Assembly: GCA_014898415.1 (NCBI GenBank)
Contig: RCTD01000031.1
Location: 496,001-560,000, forward strand
DNA: 64,000 bases
From: Stromatinia cepivora
Taxonomy: Eukaryota > Ascomycota > Leotiomycetes > Helotiales > Sclerotiniaceae
Direction of reading: 5' to 3'
A program made the position numbers and the translations under genes. Positions 35,560 through 47,655 of the stretch are shown piece after piece; the stretch's first letter is position 1, and the number at the start of each line of letters is the position of its first letter. A model generated the notes under the pieces. It searched no databases. It saw only the letters and a program-made list of their open reading frames with translations, and was not told the origin of the DNA.

Positions 35560-36830
35560 AAAGTTCAATTAGATATTAGGAAAAGATTATAATGAAATAT
35601 TTGTATCAATAATGAGATTAGATATATTCAGATTATTCTTAATTATTATTGCAAAGGAAAATTTAGAATACTTATATTTCGATATCAAAAACGTTTTTAT
35701 TGAATTATACTTGAAGGAAGAGATCTATTTTGAATCATTTCAAGATATCAAAATCGAAAAGGGATATATATTATAAACTCTACGAAATTTATATAGTTTG
35801 AAGCAAACTGAAAGAGACTGAAATTTATTATTGAAGAAAAAGCTTTTAGGTATAAATTTCATATAAAGTTTAGTAGATTTATATCTGTATATATTTAAAG
35901 ATTGTAATATAATATTATTAATATATATCGATAATATCATTATTATATTGTATATATCATTGTAAATCATTTGGTTCGATGAAAAGCTATCAATCCGTTT
36001 TAATATTAAGAATCTAAAGGAGATTAATAAGATCCTTAATATTAAGATTATTTGCAATAGAAAAGTATATATATTAATTATAGATCAAAAAGAATATCTC
36101 GATATTATACTAATTAAATATAATATTATATATAAATAATATCAAATCAAGAAACTATTAATAATGGATTATATCTATTTCCGGCCAATAATCGATAATA
36201 ATGAATTAATAAATATAAACAAATATCAACAACGAATAGAAAGTATGATTTATTCAATAATATATATTCGATCAAATATAATATTCTTAATTAAAAGACT
36301 TTTATAATTTATAACAAAACCAACAAAACATTATATTATAATTTTGAAGAATCTAATACGATATCTATAATCAACAATTAAACAGAAATTATAATTCGGA
36401 TCAAAAAGAATACAATCTGATATTTATAAAGAATATAATATATTTGATAATATAATAAAGATATATATAAATATAAATTGGATTAATAATAAATATAATT
36501 AGAAAAGTATTTCAAAAAAAATTATAATATTTTATAAAAATCTTATATTATAAATTAACAAAAAACAAATATTTATAATTATTTTTAATACAGAATCAGA
36601 ATATATTGTGATAATAATATTTATCAAATAAAGAAAATGGGTTATATAAGTATTCAAAGATCTATTTAGATCAAATTATATTAAAAAGAACGGAAATATA
36701 GTTTAGATATTTAATAATAATCAGAATATTTTAATTTTAATTAAGAATTTATATTTATATAAACAATCCAAATATATAAATATCAGTTATCATTTTATTA
36801 AGGATTTAATAAAAAAGAAGAAAATCGTTA
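35560..36830 (+). pseudogene. copia reverse transcriptase/RNase H of element G2 (RIP-broken)
   Basis: RVT_2-type motifs on the plus strand: FDIKNVFIELYLKEEIYFES near 35680, LRNLYSLKQTERD near 35785, ILLIYIDNIIII near 35915 (from the catalytic YVDDI, second Asp changed to Asn), then RNase H pieces TESEYI near 36600 and SKYINISYHFIKDLI near 36770. Multiple stops. The minus-strand frames at 34912-35181 and 35740-36057 are shadows. Confidence 0.8.
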
Positions 36831-36966
36831 TTAATTATATCAATATATATAATATAATTATTAACAGAATAACAAAATTTTATACAAGAATTGTTTTCAA
36901 AAGATTCAAGAAAATATTAAGATTAATAACCTAAAAGAATCGAATAGGATATTCTTAATAAAAAAA

Positions 36967-37132
36967 TATTGGAATTGAAATTATTATAAAATTAAAATTG
37001 AGATTATATAATTATAATAATATATAGATCATATTTGGGGATAATCTCAATTCTACTCCTATTAGAATTATAGATTCTTAATTCAACCTATATAATCAAT
37101 AATACTACTACTTCCTGCACCAAAAGTTAATA
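36967..37132 (+). repeat. 3' LTR of element G2
   Basis: 166 bp, TATTGGAATTGAAATTATT... to CAAAAGTTAATA. The first half is heavily RIP-altered and the second half nearly intact. Confidence 0.88.
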
Positions 37133-37438
37133 ATTATCATATTTCAACTCTACTTCAATAATATTATATAAAAATTCTGATTTCTATTTTGTTTCACCCT
37201 TACTAGCTATACTAATCCTTTCTCGATTTGCTTTACTTTCTAATCATTACTATACAACTGGATTTCATAATCTATTAACTTTTAATATAGAAAGTAATAG
37301 TATTATTGATTATATAAATTGAACTAAAGATCTATTATTCTAATAAAAGTAAAATTGGGGTTATTCCCAAATATAGTCTGTGCACCATTGTGATCACGTG
37401 ACCCCAATTCTAATCCTATGATGGCCTCATTTCCAACA
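37133..37438 (-). mobile_element. 5' LTR and leader of element G1, separated from its body by G2
   Basis: LTR at 37273-37438 on the minus strand (reads TGTTGGAAATGAGGCCATC...), then a 140-bp leader down to 37133. The leader includes GATTATGAAATCC, a RIP-altered form of the TTATGAGxCC half-tRNA-Met primer site, and the uninterrupted target of element H (GTGAAACAAAATAGAAATCAG). CACGTG at 37393-37398. Confidence 0.75.
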
Positions 37439-38030
37439 TTATATATATTTATATTGTTTATTAGCTTTCTAATATTTTTCTTTTATTTTTATATATATTT
37501 CAGTATATATTTGTATAGAATTTCATAGGGTATAAACTCTTTTAAGGATGTGAGAATCACAGCAAAGAATCGGTTAATTTCGAATAACAATAGGTTCGGG
37601 TTTAGAATCAAAAACTTTTCATTACTTTCTTTCTAATGGTATTGAAGAATTCCCCTCTATATAGGTGAAAACTCTTCAAACTAGCGTACAATTCGGCCCG
37701 CTTTCGGCTAGCCCTAGTTTCGTAGTTGAGGTTCGTAACAAAGGAATTGTATAAAAGGGTAAATTGTATATAATCCAATATAAATAGGAATTCTAATTAA
37801 TCATTTTGATAATAACTAATAAACAGCTTTAATCACTATTAAAGGTATTAATTATAGATCTCAATTTGATCATTGATTTAAGGATAATAAACAATGAATG
37901 TTCTGAAATCGGTTTTTAGGATTTGATTGAATTCTTTTTAAAATTATAATATGAATTAAAGGCTGTGATTCAATATTATAATCTTAGAGGAATTGTAATA
38001 TCAATATATATAATAATCGTTTTTCCATTA
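37439..38030 (-). mobile_element. fragment of a gypsy A element with a solo LTR I inside
   Basis: Outside the solo LTR (37549-37740) the sequence matches 7190-7585 of element A in the same orientation: TATAAATAGGAATTCT, TTAATTATAGATCTCAATTTGAT and AATTAAAGGCTG are shared. No frame is intact. A 63-codon frame at 37965-38156 merely runs into the C LTR. Confidence 0.75.
37549..37740 (-). repeat. solo LTR I with perfect target duplication
   Basis: 192 bp, TGTGAGAATCACAGC... to GAGGTTCGTAACA, flanked by AAGGA at 37544-37548 and 37741-37745. Removing it restores the A-type sequence (ACTCTTTTAAGGAATTGTATAAAAG against CCTCTTAAAGAATCGTATAAAAA at 7303). On the minus strand a TATA motif CACCTATATAGAGGGG is present, so the likely orientation is minus. 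It is nearly free of RIP changes compared with the host sequence. Confidence 0.92.
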
Positions 38031-38339
38031 TGTCACGGAAAGCCTTGTGATCCCCTGTATCTTATGAAGGATCAAAGCGTATGCTTTTCAATAGGAATGA
38101 AGGATCTATTAGCCCTTACTAATCTACCAATTAATAAGGTGATCCTGATATTCTAGTAAACAAAGATCTAATCTAATTAAGGTATATATCGGCTAAATAA
38201 TTATTCATTTGTTCTATATATATAACTCTTGATTTATATAATCAAAGGTAAATCATTCAATTCTTTCACTCTACCAATCATATATACCATCTATTCCCCG
38301 ATCCCTGAAAGTGCTTTGTAATTATACTATCCTATAATA
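38031..38339 (+). repeat. 5' LTR of element C copy 3
   Basis: 309 bp, TGTCACGGAAAGCCTTGTG... to ACTATCCTATAATA. The first 130 bp are scarcely mutated. Confidence 0.92.
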
Positions 38340-39885
38340 ATTATAAACCTAATAACTTTTAAATCTATACAATTTCTTATCTAATGATTATTAAATATTC
38401 AAAGAATTATTCTTAAAATATCATTTTTATTTTATTTATAATTCAATATTTATATTAATTCAATTATCTTTATTTAATATAGCAAAAGATCAAAACGATT
38501 TTCTTTTTACAATTTATATTTAATGATTAAAGTGGTATTTATATTTGAAAAATAAGTATCAAATTTAAGGAATCTGAGATTCAATCAATTCAGAGAATGA
38601 TTTGTTTGTTTCTATATTAACAATATTTATTCTAAATTCTGATTTGATAAATGAATTTATTTATACTTAAATCAATTGATTTTCAATCAAATTATTTATT
38701 TTATTTTTTGTTATCAATCTCCAAATTAAATATAATCAAAAGAAATAAATTCAATACCAAAAGGAATTCTTGGAATATCTTGTAGCGATTCAATTCAGGG
38801 AAGATACTAATAAAGATACAAAGATGAAAGATTCTAATAGTAATATATCAGAATCTATTCCTAATAAATCTATTACTTTATTTCTAATTATCTTTTAAGA
38901 AATCTTTTTCGAATTTATTTTTCTTTAATTGAAGTATCGATATTGATAACAAAAATATATACAGAATTATAAAGCTTTTCAGGATATTTATAAATAAATC
39001 GAATCATTAATTGATCAAATATATTTTATAAAGTTATTTATTCTTAATCAAGATATTATAACTCTTTTATTCAAAACGATTATTAATATATTCAAAAAGA
39101 AACTTATATTTATAATAATTACTATTAAATTTATAATATTATAAGAATATCGATCTATTTTAATATAAGCCTTATTCGATAGAATCGATTCTATCAAATG
39201 ATATAAGGATTGAACTATAATCTATATTAAAGTTTTTATATATAAGATTATTAAGATATAAAATGAAATTGTTATTAATACTTTTTTATAAGTTATTAAT
39301 ATTAGAATATTCTCAATTTAAATAAATATTATAATTATATAGATCGAAATGAATAATCAATTTAGATTATCCAATCTTTTATTTAAGTAATTTGAAGATA
39401 TTTTTGAAGGATTAATCTTTTAGGATTCTATTTTTTCAAAAGCTAAAAAAGAAATATATTCTATATTTATTTTTTCTTAAAATAATAAAAAGTTTAAAAA
39501 GAATAAAAAGAGTATCAATTCTGGAAGTAATCAAGGGATCAAAAAGATCTAGGAATATCCTTGCAAAATCGAATCTGAATAGAATAATAGAATTGATTAT
39601 AATTATATTATATATAATTGCAAAACTATAAAATTAGTGTTCATTAGAAGGACCAATCTATTATTCAAAAAAATATTCAATGAAAATAAGCTACAAGCAA
39701 TTAAAGATCGAACAAGATTGTATTCATAGAAATAGTTTCATCTTAATTGAATTAAAAGGAAATAAATAAAAAGTTCTATTAATTCTTCAGAATCTTCAAT
39801 CAATATTATTATCTTGGATATTCAACACAATTAATCAAAAATATACTTTATAATAATAAAAATATATTATCTATTTAATAATATT

Positions 39886-40131
39886 TTGTTTGATAATTAT
39901 AATACTATATATATCATGAACGATATATCTCTATTGAATGATCATCGATATCGATTATCCGATCTTAATAATCTTATAGAAACAAATACTTTCAATTTCC
40001 AAATTCTAAAATATAGGGTTTATATTATCAAAAAAATCATCAAAAGAAAAGGTTACCTTAATGATGATCTGATTTTGAACAATATAGCATTTATCTCTGA
40101 TTTTCATATCAATATCGTCTCGAAGATTTGA
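39886..40131 (+). pseudogene. copia protease region of element C (RIP-affected)
   Basis: An 81-codon frame. Its end, LILNNIAFISDFHINIVSKI, matches the (I/L)xLxNVAYVPxFxxNLVS motif that closes the copia protease. The region before it (YNTIYIMNDISLLNDHRYRL) is where the D-S-G active site should be, but that triad is not readable. The first codon is not ATG. Confidence 0.5.
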
Positions 40132-41544
40132 TTGAAGAAAACTGGTTTATAGTTCTCAGAATATAATTATATTTTTCGTAAAGAAGATTATACAAATAAT
40201 ATAATAATTGTTTAATATATTTATACTGAAAATCTTGTATTCTTAGAATACAAATTACTTTCTATTTATTCGAATATTCTTTTATTTATTTTTATAAATA
40301 ATCTTTTTATAATATATTCAATAATAAATAGAAAAATAAACAAAGTATTCTATTGTTTTCGTAATTTATCTTTTCCAAAAGAAGATATAAATGAAATATA
40401 ATATAAATATTTTGAATATTTAATATTTGTAATACAAAATATCAAAATAAAAGGTATTATTTATTCTAATTGTATCGATTATGTTTGTATTTATATAAAG
40501 TAAATCATTTCTTGCATTTCAAATGATCATTAGTTATCTCAATTCTTCTACAAAATCCAATAGGATTTTTTTGATTTCGATAAAGAGTATAATAATATAT
40601 TATAGCTTTTATTAATTAAAAAAATATATTATAATAAAATCTTTTTATATTCAATTTATTATAAAATATATAATAAAGTATTTACAATTATCCAAAACTT
40701 TGTAGCCTGAATTCATTATAAATATAATTTAGTAATTATAATAATCAAACAGAATAATAATATATCTATTATTGGAATTATAGGAATAATATTATTTGAG
40801 AAATGAATCAAACAAGAAGGCATCGAATTCGAATTATTCCTATCTTATATATATAAATTCAATAAAGGATTAGAATATATAGAATAAGAAATAATTACAA
40901 AATAGATAAAAATATAGATTACAATAAATTTACTGGACAAATTATAAATAGAAATAATACAAATTGTTATTTATTTATATAATATAAATCCTTTGAAAAC
41001 CAAATCCTTTAAATCGTTTAATGAAATATTCAATATATAATTCTATAATTATTTTCGCAAAAATAATCCCCTATTTACAAAGAAAATATCTAATGATCTC
41101 CGTTTCAATTGAAATGGAATCTATAAATATAAATACCGAATTTATCCTTTGAATAAAAACAAAGAAACTAGAATTAATAGGAAATAATATAAAACCAATC
41201 TTCGAATATATATTGAGTATTTAATGGATTATATCTCAAATATATTGATCTATTGTATATAGATATCCAAACTTAATAGAATTATTATTATTCGAAATAT
41301 AATATTCAATAAAGAATTCATTTATTATATAGATTCTATTAATCGAATGATTGATATTCATATTACAGAAGAATTTAAACAATTTATTAGAACTTTTGAT
41401 TTATAAAATTATATTAAAATAAACAGAACGATTATTCAAAACAAAGATAATTATGAAGATTTTATTCATTTATTTATTTTTACAAATCAAAAAACCCTTA
41501 ATTCATTTATCAAATATATTTCAAATCTACTATCTACAAACAAA

Positions 41545-41727
41545 TTGGTTTTGGGGGTAGATATAGATCTAAAAAATGATAATAAGAATAAAGAAATCGA
41601 TCTAGAATTATCTAATCTATTTAATCCTTTAAATAATAAAGATAAAGTATACAATAAAGATATACAAATACCGATCGATTTTTTTATTGAAGAAACCAGA
41701 AAAACTGATTCTTTTATTAAAAAATAA
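41545..41727 (+). pseudogene. copia pol linker of element C copy 3
   Basis: A 60-codon hydrophilic frame rich in Asp, Asn and Lys (LELSNLFNPLNNKDK), located between the expected integrase and RT. This is the usual acidic low-complexity linker of copia polyproteins. Starts with TTG, so not an independent gene. Confidence 0.4.
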
Positions 41728-42349
41728 TTACATCTTATGAATAAAGATATTGATATTATTTAAAAAGATGCCTATAACAATAATACAGATCCCGATTTTA
41801 TTGAATATATTGATATAAAGAATATAGAATATAAATTTATTAATTGTATTATCAAAATTCTTTATAATATATACAAAAATAATTTAGAGATTACTTCAAT
41901 CAATCAATTTCAATATTCCAAAAGGAAATATATATATTAGAATAATCAATTAGAATATTCCGTAAAAGAAATCCAATTATTACAAAGACTATTATATTCT
42001 ATATATTCATCTAATCAATTTATAAAGGATTTATGGATTTATAATCTTAAATAAATACTTAAAAGAATTCGCATTATAAGGATTGAAATACTTAGGGCTT
42101 AAATTAATCCATTTGAGTTTCAATTATATGATTACTATTCGGAGTTATCTCTTTTTCGAAAATCATTTAACTTTTATATCCTAAAGCAATCAGTATATAT
42201 ATAAAGGCAATTATATATATAACAATATTATCAAAAAAACAATTCCAATACTAGATCTTATATAAAAACTATTATATCTTAAAGAACAGATTTAATAGAA
42301 TTACTTTGTTTAAACAATTTTCATTTTATATTTTGATTTGATTAATAAA

Positions 42350-43960
42350 GAATAAACAATATAAAGAATATTTTCAATTTATAATAATTTATAATATAAT
42401 CATTATTGGAATTGAAACAAAACCATTATTATCTTTCATTTGATCTATAATCAATGAATTACAAGCAATATCATTTTTTCGAATTCATATATTTATAATT
42501 CCAAAATTATCTCATTTTTATTATTAATTAAAAGATTATCAAATAGAATATTGATTTAAATAGAACTATAATTTTGAAATTAATAACCTTAAGATTAGGA
42601 AAACCTGGTATAAGATCAATTCTGAATCGGAATTTATAAAACTGATCCTTTTTCAATAAATGTTTATATATAAATATAATGATCAAGATTTAATTATTCG
42701 TTATTGCTTATATTTAGTAATACAAGGAGATCTCCAGGTTAAAAGTATTATTGAGATTATTTATATTATTATATTAGTAGATTGATTATTCTGAATTGTA
42801 ATGACAATTATTATTAAATATGATTTTGAAACAAAGTAATACAATATAATCAATATCTTCGTTAATATTCTATACGATCCTTTCAATATCCTAATTATAT
42901 ATTATCTATTTGATAGATACAAAATCCTAAACAAAAATATTATAATCGATTAAGCTTTATATAATCTATAAGATTCCTTAATTATATAGTTTAAGAATTT
43001 CATTCGAATATTCAAAAAATTAGAATTAATATAATACAAAAAGGAATTATATTTATATATTAATCCAAAATATATTATTATAATTTTTTTCTTTATAAAT
43101 AATATTTAAATCATTTATTATAAGAAAAACAAATCAATTATTACAAAGATTATTAAAGGAATCAAAGCTATATATAAATTATAAAATCTAAAAAATACTA
43201 AATGATTTCTAGATATATATATACTTTATAATCGATTCAAGAAAAAGTTATAATTAATTTATAATATATATATTGAAAAGATTATTAAGAAATTCAAAGC
43301 AATAAATAGAACAGCAAATATATTATTTCCAATAATAATATTTCAGAAAAATCAGGATCAAATTTCTATATATATTATAAAAATATATTAAAAGAAAATG
43401 AACTCAATATTATATATTATAATTATTATAAAAACAAATATATCATTCATTACTTTATAATTGAATTATTATTTGATCAATCTATTAAGCAATTATATAA
43501 AAACTATCGATCATTGTTTATAATATCTATAGAATATAAGATATCTTACAATTCAATATAGCAATAATCAAATATTACAATTTTTCATTTTCTTAAATAC
43601 TTCTTTTATAGATGATTCAGATATTCATTGATCATTTCAGAGGTATATTATATTCCTTTTCGGTGATTTAATTATATAAAAAGTATCCAAATAAGATACT
43701 ATAATTATCTCGATTACCGAAATAGAACTTCTTGAAATCGAGTATATATCAAAAGAAATTATAGTAATCTTTTATTTCTTAAAAAAGATCGATCTAATAA
43801 TGAAAAAGCTTATAATGATTTTTTATAATAATCAACAAGCGATTAAATTGATAATTGATAAGAACAAATGGATTATTACGAAACTATATTATATCGATAT
43901 TCAAAATATATAATTATATTAAGAATATTCAAAAAGGAATTTTTATATAATTTATCTATT
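42350..43960 (+). pseudogene. copia reverse transcriptase/RNase H of element C copy 3 (RIP-broken)
   Basis: Plus-strand pieces read LKIRKTWYKIN near 42590 (RT N-terminal W motif), YLVIQGDLQVKS near 42720 (KARLVxRGDLQ in related elements), IIIKYDFETKQYNIINIFVN near 42810 (the D-x-x-N-A-F region), then ITEIELLEIEYISKEIIVI near 43715 and FYNNQQAIKLIIDKNKWI near 43820, followed by KLYYIDIQ (RNase H). Many TGG and CGA codons have become stops. The matching inverted copy is 23400-25300. Confidence 0.8.
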
Positions 43961-44289
43961 AATTATTGATATAATTATTGATAGACTTATTAAGAACCTT
44001 ATAAAATAAAAGTTCGAATATTTCCGATCCCTTTTCAATCTACAAAATGTAAGCAATAGGATTATAAAACTTGAGTAACGATGATTATAGAACTTGAGTA
44101 ATAACAATCTGGATTATAAAGTTTAAATAATAATAATCTGAAACTTATAATTCTTCCCTTTAGTATAAATAGAATGAATCCTATTTAATATTCCAAACCA
44201 TTATATTTTTCCATAATATATTCCAATTCGTATATTCTATATTTATCGAAAAACAAAGAACAATCAAAACCAATCATTTCTCCGTTTTT

Positions 44290-44450
44290 CACTTTTCTAT
44301 CCTTGAAAAAGGATAAACTTCTTTTTAAGCTTAATAGCTTGAAGTTCAAATAAAAGAGCTTCTGGATTATCTGTAATAGTTAAGGAATAAAGAACAACCG
44401 GAATTATTGGTGCTATTAGTATCATAGAAGTTAAAGGATTATTCTTCCTT
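44290..44450 (-). pseudogene. membrane-anchor module of the antisense gene, element C copy 3
   Basis: The minus strand reads TSMILIAPIIPVVLYSLTIT followed by DNPEALLFELQAIKLKKKF and a stop at about 44300. It matches 22885-23061 and 18185-18330. It is the least mutated of the three copies (ALLFELQAIKLKKKFILF). Confidence 0.45.
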
Positions 44451-44741
44451 TTTTTTTTCTTTAAATATACCATCCGTTTTTTTTCTCCTCTTTTTCTTTA
44501 CTACTCTTTTTCTTTCATTTTTATTATCATTTTCCGAAATCATAATATACTTCTTTTATTTAATCTTTCGAGGATTTTAATAAATAATATAATAAGAAAA
44601 AAAGAAACAATAATATAAAAGCAAAAGAACAATTTCTCTTTTCTTTTCGATCTTCAATATTATCTTTATTATAATTCTATATCCCTATTTGGATTATACA
44701 ATTAATAATCAATATATTATAAAAATGAAGGATAAATAAAG

Positions 44742-45271
44742 TCTTGGAGGAGGTTGATTGGTTAATAATAATGAATAATATAATAATAATACTATTCACT
44801 ATTATTATAGTGGAAGACTTAGTTATATAGCTTAAAAGGGTAATCGAATATATAATGGTTTGAAGTCAAAATATAAGTGTATTGAATATTGAGTTTATTT
44901 TGCTTGTTTTTCAGAAGAATTCTTTGAAGAAAATCTTCTTATTTATAGTATTTGATAAGATTCTATGAAATTCTATAATATTCTATGATTATAAATAAGA
45001 TCGATTTAAATCGAATCTTATAGAATCATTTTATATAATGAAATGAAATAGTAACCAATAATATTTAACCTTAGAAATAAGAAAGTTCTATACACTTCCA
45101 TCACATTCTATTCCATTATAAATCATTCTAATATGATATATGATCGAGATTTCATATAATAATAAAATTTAATAATATTAAATTATATTATTAATATATC
45201 ACGTGATCATATAACCATCGGTTCGGTTAATATTATTAAGTGATTTAATAAACTTATTAGAAATTCTTATA
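44742..45271 (-). repeat. 3' LTR of element F
   Basis: 530 bp. On the coding strand it runs TATAAGAATTTC... to ...CCTCCTCCAAGA, so the ends defined by the target duplication are TA...GA and not TG...CA. Carries ATATCACGTGATCAT (CACGTG at 45200-45205). Confidence 0.92.
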
Positions 45272-45280
45272 CACCCCCTT
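45272..45280 (-). promoter_or_regulatory. polypurine tract of element F
   Basis: CACCCCCTT on the plus strand, AAGGGGGTG on the coding strand, touching the 3' LTR. Confidence 0.85.
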
Positions 45281-45308
45281 AATAAGTATATTAAATATTT
45301 TAATAATA

Positions 45309-45406
45309 TCAATATAAATTAATCTGTTTTAAAAATTCGATTAATTTAATTCGAGCTAATGGCTTAGTAAGGCCATCGGCTTCTTGATCATTAGTTGATG
45401 TATAAA
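45309..45406 (-). pseudogene. RNase H C-terminal remnant of element F, out of frame with the main ORF
   Basis: In the frame shifted by one base from the main ORF the minus strand reads YTSTNDQEADGLTKPLARIK, then ends LIEFLKQINLY and a stop at 45311-45309. This is the highly typical end of a copia polyprotein (T-x-x-Q-x-ADGLTK-x-L). The main ORF runs past the deletion junction in the wrong frame and stops at 45391, so this tail is not translated with it. Confidence 0.8.
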
Positions 45407-47655
45407 TCAGATTTAGATCGTCTGAATTTATAATATGCTTTGAATTCAATAAAATCGCCTAAATCCTTTATTTTATAAACCCATCTAGTTTTGAGGGTTT
45501 TATTATTATTAGGATTATTAATAATATCCCAGGTTTTATTCAGTTCAAGGGTATTTATTTCATAATCCATAGCTTTTAACCAATATTCTTTATCCGGTGA
45601 GCTAATTGCTTCTTTATAGGATTTTGGTTCGATTAATATATGATCAGGCTTTTTAATAATAATTTTATTATTATTTTTAAGCTGAGTATCGAAAGTTAAT
45701 TGAAGGTTTTTCGAATTTTCATCGTCGATTTCGAATTGTACCCCCTTATTAATCGAATTAAAATACCTAGAAAGAGCTAGGCCATAATATGATACTCCAT
45801 TATGATCATATGAAAGTCCTTTATTTTCAGGTTTTAACCCTCTAATTCGTTTAGAGGTTCGAATTTCAGGTTTTTCAGGGGTTCCTTCCTCGATTTCATT
45901 ATTTGAGCGTCCTGATTCGACTATTCTCTCTTCGGGAATTGGGTTTTGTACTATAATTGAAGTTGAATTTTCTTCTTCTTCATTTATAGTATTAATAGGT
46001 TCGAAATCAGGGCTTTCTTCTTCCAAAATATTTAAATCCTGATTTTTATATTCATCGGAATATTTTAAATTCCCTTGAATATCTAGACTGAATTTTTCGA
46101 ATTTATTCGATATATCGGGAATATCAGAGGGTTTTCGACTTATTATTTGATGGAATTTGCCGAATTTGCCTGATTCGCATATATTTAAATCAGATATATT
46201 ATTTTCTGATTTAATATTCAAGGATTTAATTAAACGATCCTTATTAATGTGACCTAATCTTTTGTGCATTAGGTTTAAATCGATTTTATTAGCTAATAGC
46301 TCTGATTTTTCAGATTCAGAGTTATTTTCAATGCTTTTGATATATTTAGAATTTATTTTAAAATCTAAATAATAAGCATTATTGATCCAGGGAGCTGTAG
46401 TTTTAATATTATACCTTTTATGGATTAGATTGATTTTATTTCCTGGTGGTATAATATGACTAGCCCAGCCCTTAGTAGCTATTTTATTTGAGCTAATTAT
46501 AGTTGTAGCTAATTTTGGTATATAATATACCCCTTGAATAATAACTTCTGAATTATTATTAATAATAATTGGAATATCACCTATTCCTTCGATTGAAGTA
46601 TTTTCACCATTGGCTATAGTGATATATTGATTTTTCAATGGTTTATAATTAATAAACCATTCCTTATTAGGGCAATAATGTTCTGTAGCTCCTGAATCTA
46701 ATATGAATTTGTATTTCGAAATATTGACTGAATTAGCTAGTCGAATATTATGATTTACAGTCATTAATTGCTTGTTTGAAAGAGGGTTCTTTTTATTCCA
46801 ATTATTATTCGAATTATTATTCGAATTATTATTCGAATTATTATTCGAATCAGAATTGGATTGCTTATTATTATTACCCTTATTATTCTTTAATTCAGGG
46901 TATTTAATAAAGCATTTAGATTCTAAATGACCCTTCTTCCGGCAATGACTACAATAAGGAGTTTTATTATTTTTAAAACTAGCCTTATTTGCGTTGAGGT
47001 CTATATTAGATTTCATTCTAGCCTCTTCGGATATTAATTCAGAAAATAAATTATCTAAATCAATATTATTGTTATTAGCTAATTCTTTAGCTAATTCTTC
47101 GTATTTTCGAGAGGCAAAGCCATCGAATGAACTAGGTAGGCCTCTAAAAAGGAACCATGCAATAAAGGCCTTCGGAATTTCGTATTTCATTGATTTTAAA
47201 TAGTTATATGACGATTGGATAGAATTAGTATATTCATCCATTCCATCAGAACTATTATAATTAGATTCTATTAATTTATTTAGATATCTCCCCATTAATT
47301 CTAAGGATGATTCTCCAAATATTTTATTAATAGATTCCCAAAGGGTTTTAGCCGAATTTTTATCTTTAAATCTTTCGACTAATTCGAAGCTAATTATAGA
47401 TTTAATAGCTCCTAAAGCCCTCTTTTCATTTCGAAGATATTCAGAGGTTCTTTCATTAAATCTAATAGCTAATTCAGGGCTATAAGGTTCTCCTTTTTCA
47501 TTAATATATAATGATTTATTTGGAGGAGTTTCGGAACCATCGATATAAGGCATTAAACCATTAATTTCAAGGTATAATTTAGCCTTATTTATCCATTCAA
47601 TATAATTGGACCTCCCTTTTAAGGGTTCTCCTTTAAAATTTATACCGGAAGCCAT
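45391..47655 (-). CDS. copia Gag-protease with truncated integrase and RT (element F)
   Basis: A 754-residue protein from ATG at 47653-47655. In order: N-terminal copia gag domain (about 1-230, with YIEWINKAKLYLEIN and TLWESINKIFG), zinc knuckle CSHCRKKGHLESKC (235-248), Asn/Ser repeat (NNNS)n from a 12-bp microsatellite (about 265-285), aspartic protease active site LDSGATEHYC (319-328), gag-pre-integrase HKRLGHI (464-470), and the start of integrase up to FSLDIQGN (522-529, first catalytic Asp). It then jumps straight to the acidic linker before RT (ESPDFEPIN), so the rest of the DDE core is gone. The RT start is present (KEAISSPDKEYWLKAM, TRWVYKIK, 680-730), and the frame then leaves pol after another deletion. 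A full copia polyprotein is usually about 1300-1500 residues. It can probably supply Gag and protease but not cDNA synthesis or integration. Confidence 0.92.
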   Translation of the reverse strand: MASGINFKGEPLKGRSNYIEWINKAKLYLEINGLMPYIDGSETPPNKSLYINEKGEPYSPELAIRFNERTSEYLRNEKRALGAIKSIISFELVERFKDKNSAKTLWESINKIFGESSLELMGRYLNKLIESNYNSSDGMDEYTNSIQSSYNYLKSMKYEIPKAFIAWFLFRGLPSSFDGFASRKYEELAKELANNNNIDLDNLFSELISEEARMKSNIDLNANKASFKNNKTPYCSHCRKKGHLESKCFIKYPELKNNKGNNNKQSNSDSNNNSNNNSNNNSNNNWNKKNPLSNKQLMTVNHNIRLANSVNISKYKFILDSGATEHYCPNKEWFINYKPLKNQYITIANGENTSIEGIGDIPIIINNNSEVIIQGVYYIPKLATTIISSNKIATKGWASHIIPPGNKINLIHKRYNIKTTAPWINNAYYLDFKINSKYIKSIENNSESEKSELLANKIDLNLMHKRLGHINKDRLIKSLNIKSENNISDLNICESGKFGKFHQIISRKPSDIPDISNKFEKFSLDIQGNLKYSDEYKNQDLNILEEESPDFEPINTINEEEENSTSIIVQNPIPEERIVESGRSNNEIEEGTPEKPEIRTSKRIRGLKPENKGLSYDHNGVSYYGLALSRYFNSINKGVQFEIDDENSKNLQLTFDTQLKNNNKIIIKKPDHILIEPKSYKEAISSPDKEYWLKAMDYEINTLELNKTWDIINNPNNNKTLKTRWVYKIKDLGDFIEFKAYYKFRRSKSDLYIN

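Larger units (their letters stand above)
29974..37132 (+). mobile_element. element G2: copia retrotransposon with both LTRs, containing element H
   Basis: 7159 bp, or 5478 bp after removing H and its target duplication. 5' LTR 29974-30139, leader starting GATTATAAGATCC (RIP-like form of a half-tRNA-Met primer site, compare TTATGAG at 37133-37272 inverted), H at 30223-31898, gag/protease/integrase/RT/RNase H from about 32400 to 36900, 3' LTR 36967-37132. Inserted head-on within G1. I find no target duplication (CTTTT before, ATTAT after), so the junction was probably altered by deletion or recombination. Confidence 0.8.

Noticed and set aside
37965..38156. 63-codon frame crossing into the C LTR
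   Set aside because: It spans the junction of an A fragment and an LTR, so it cannot be an old gene.
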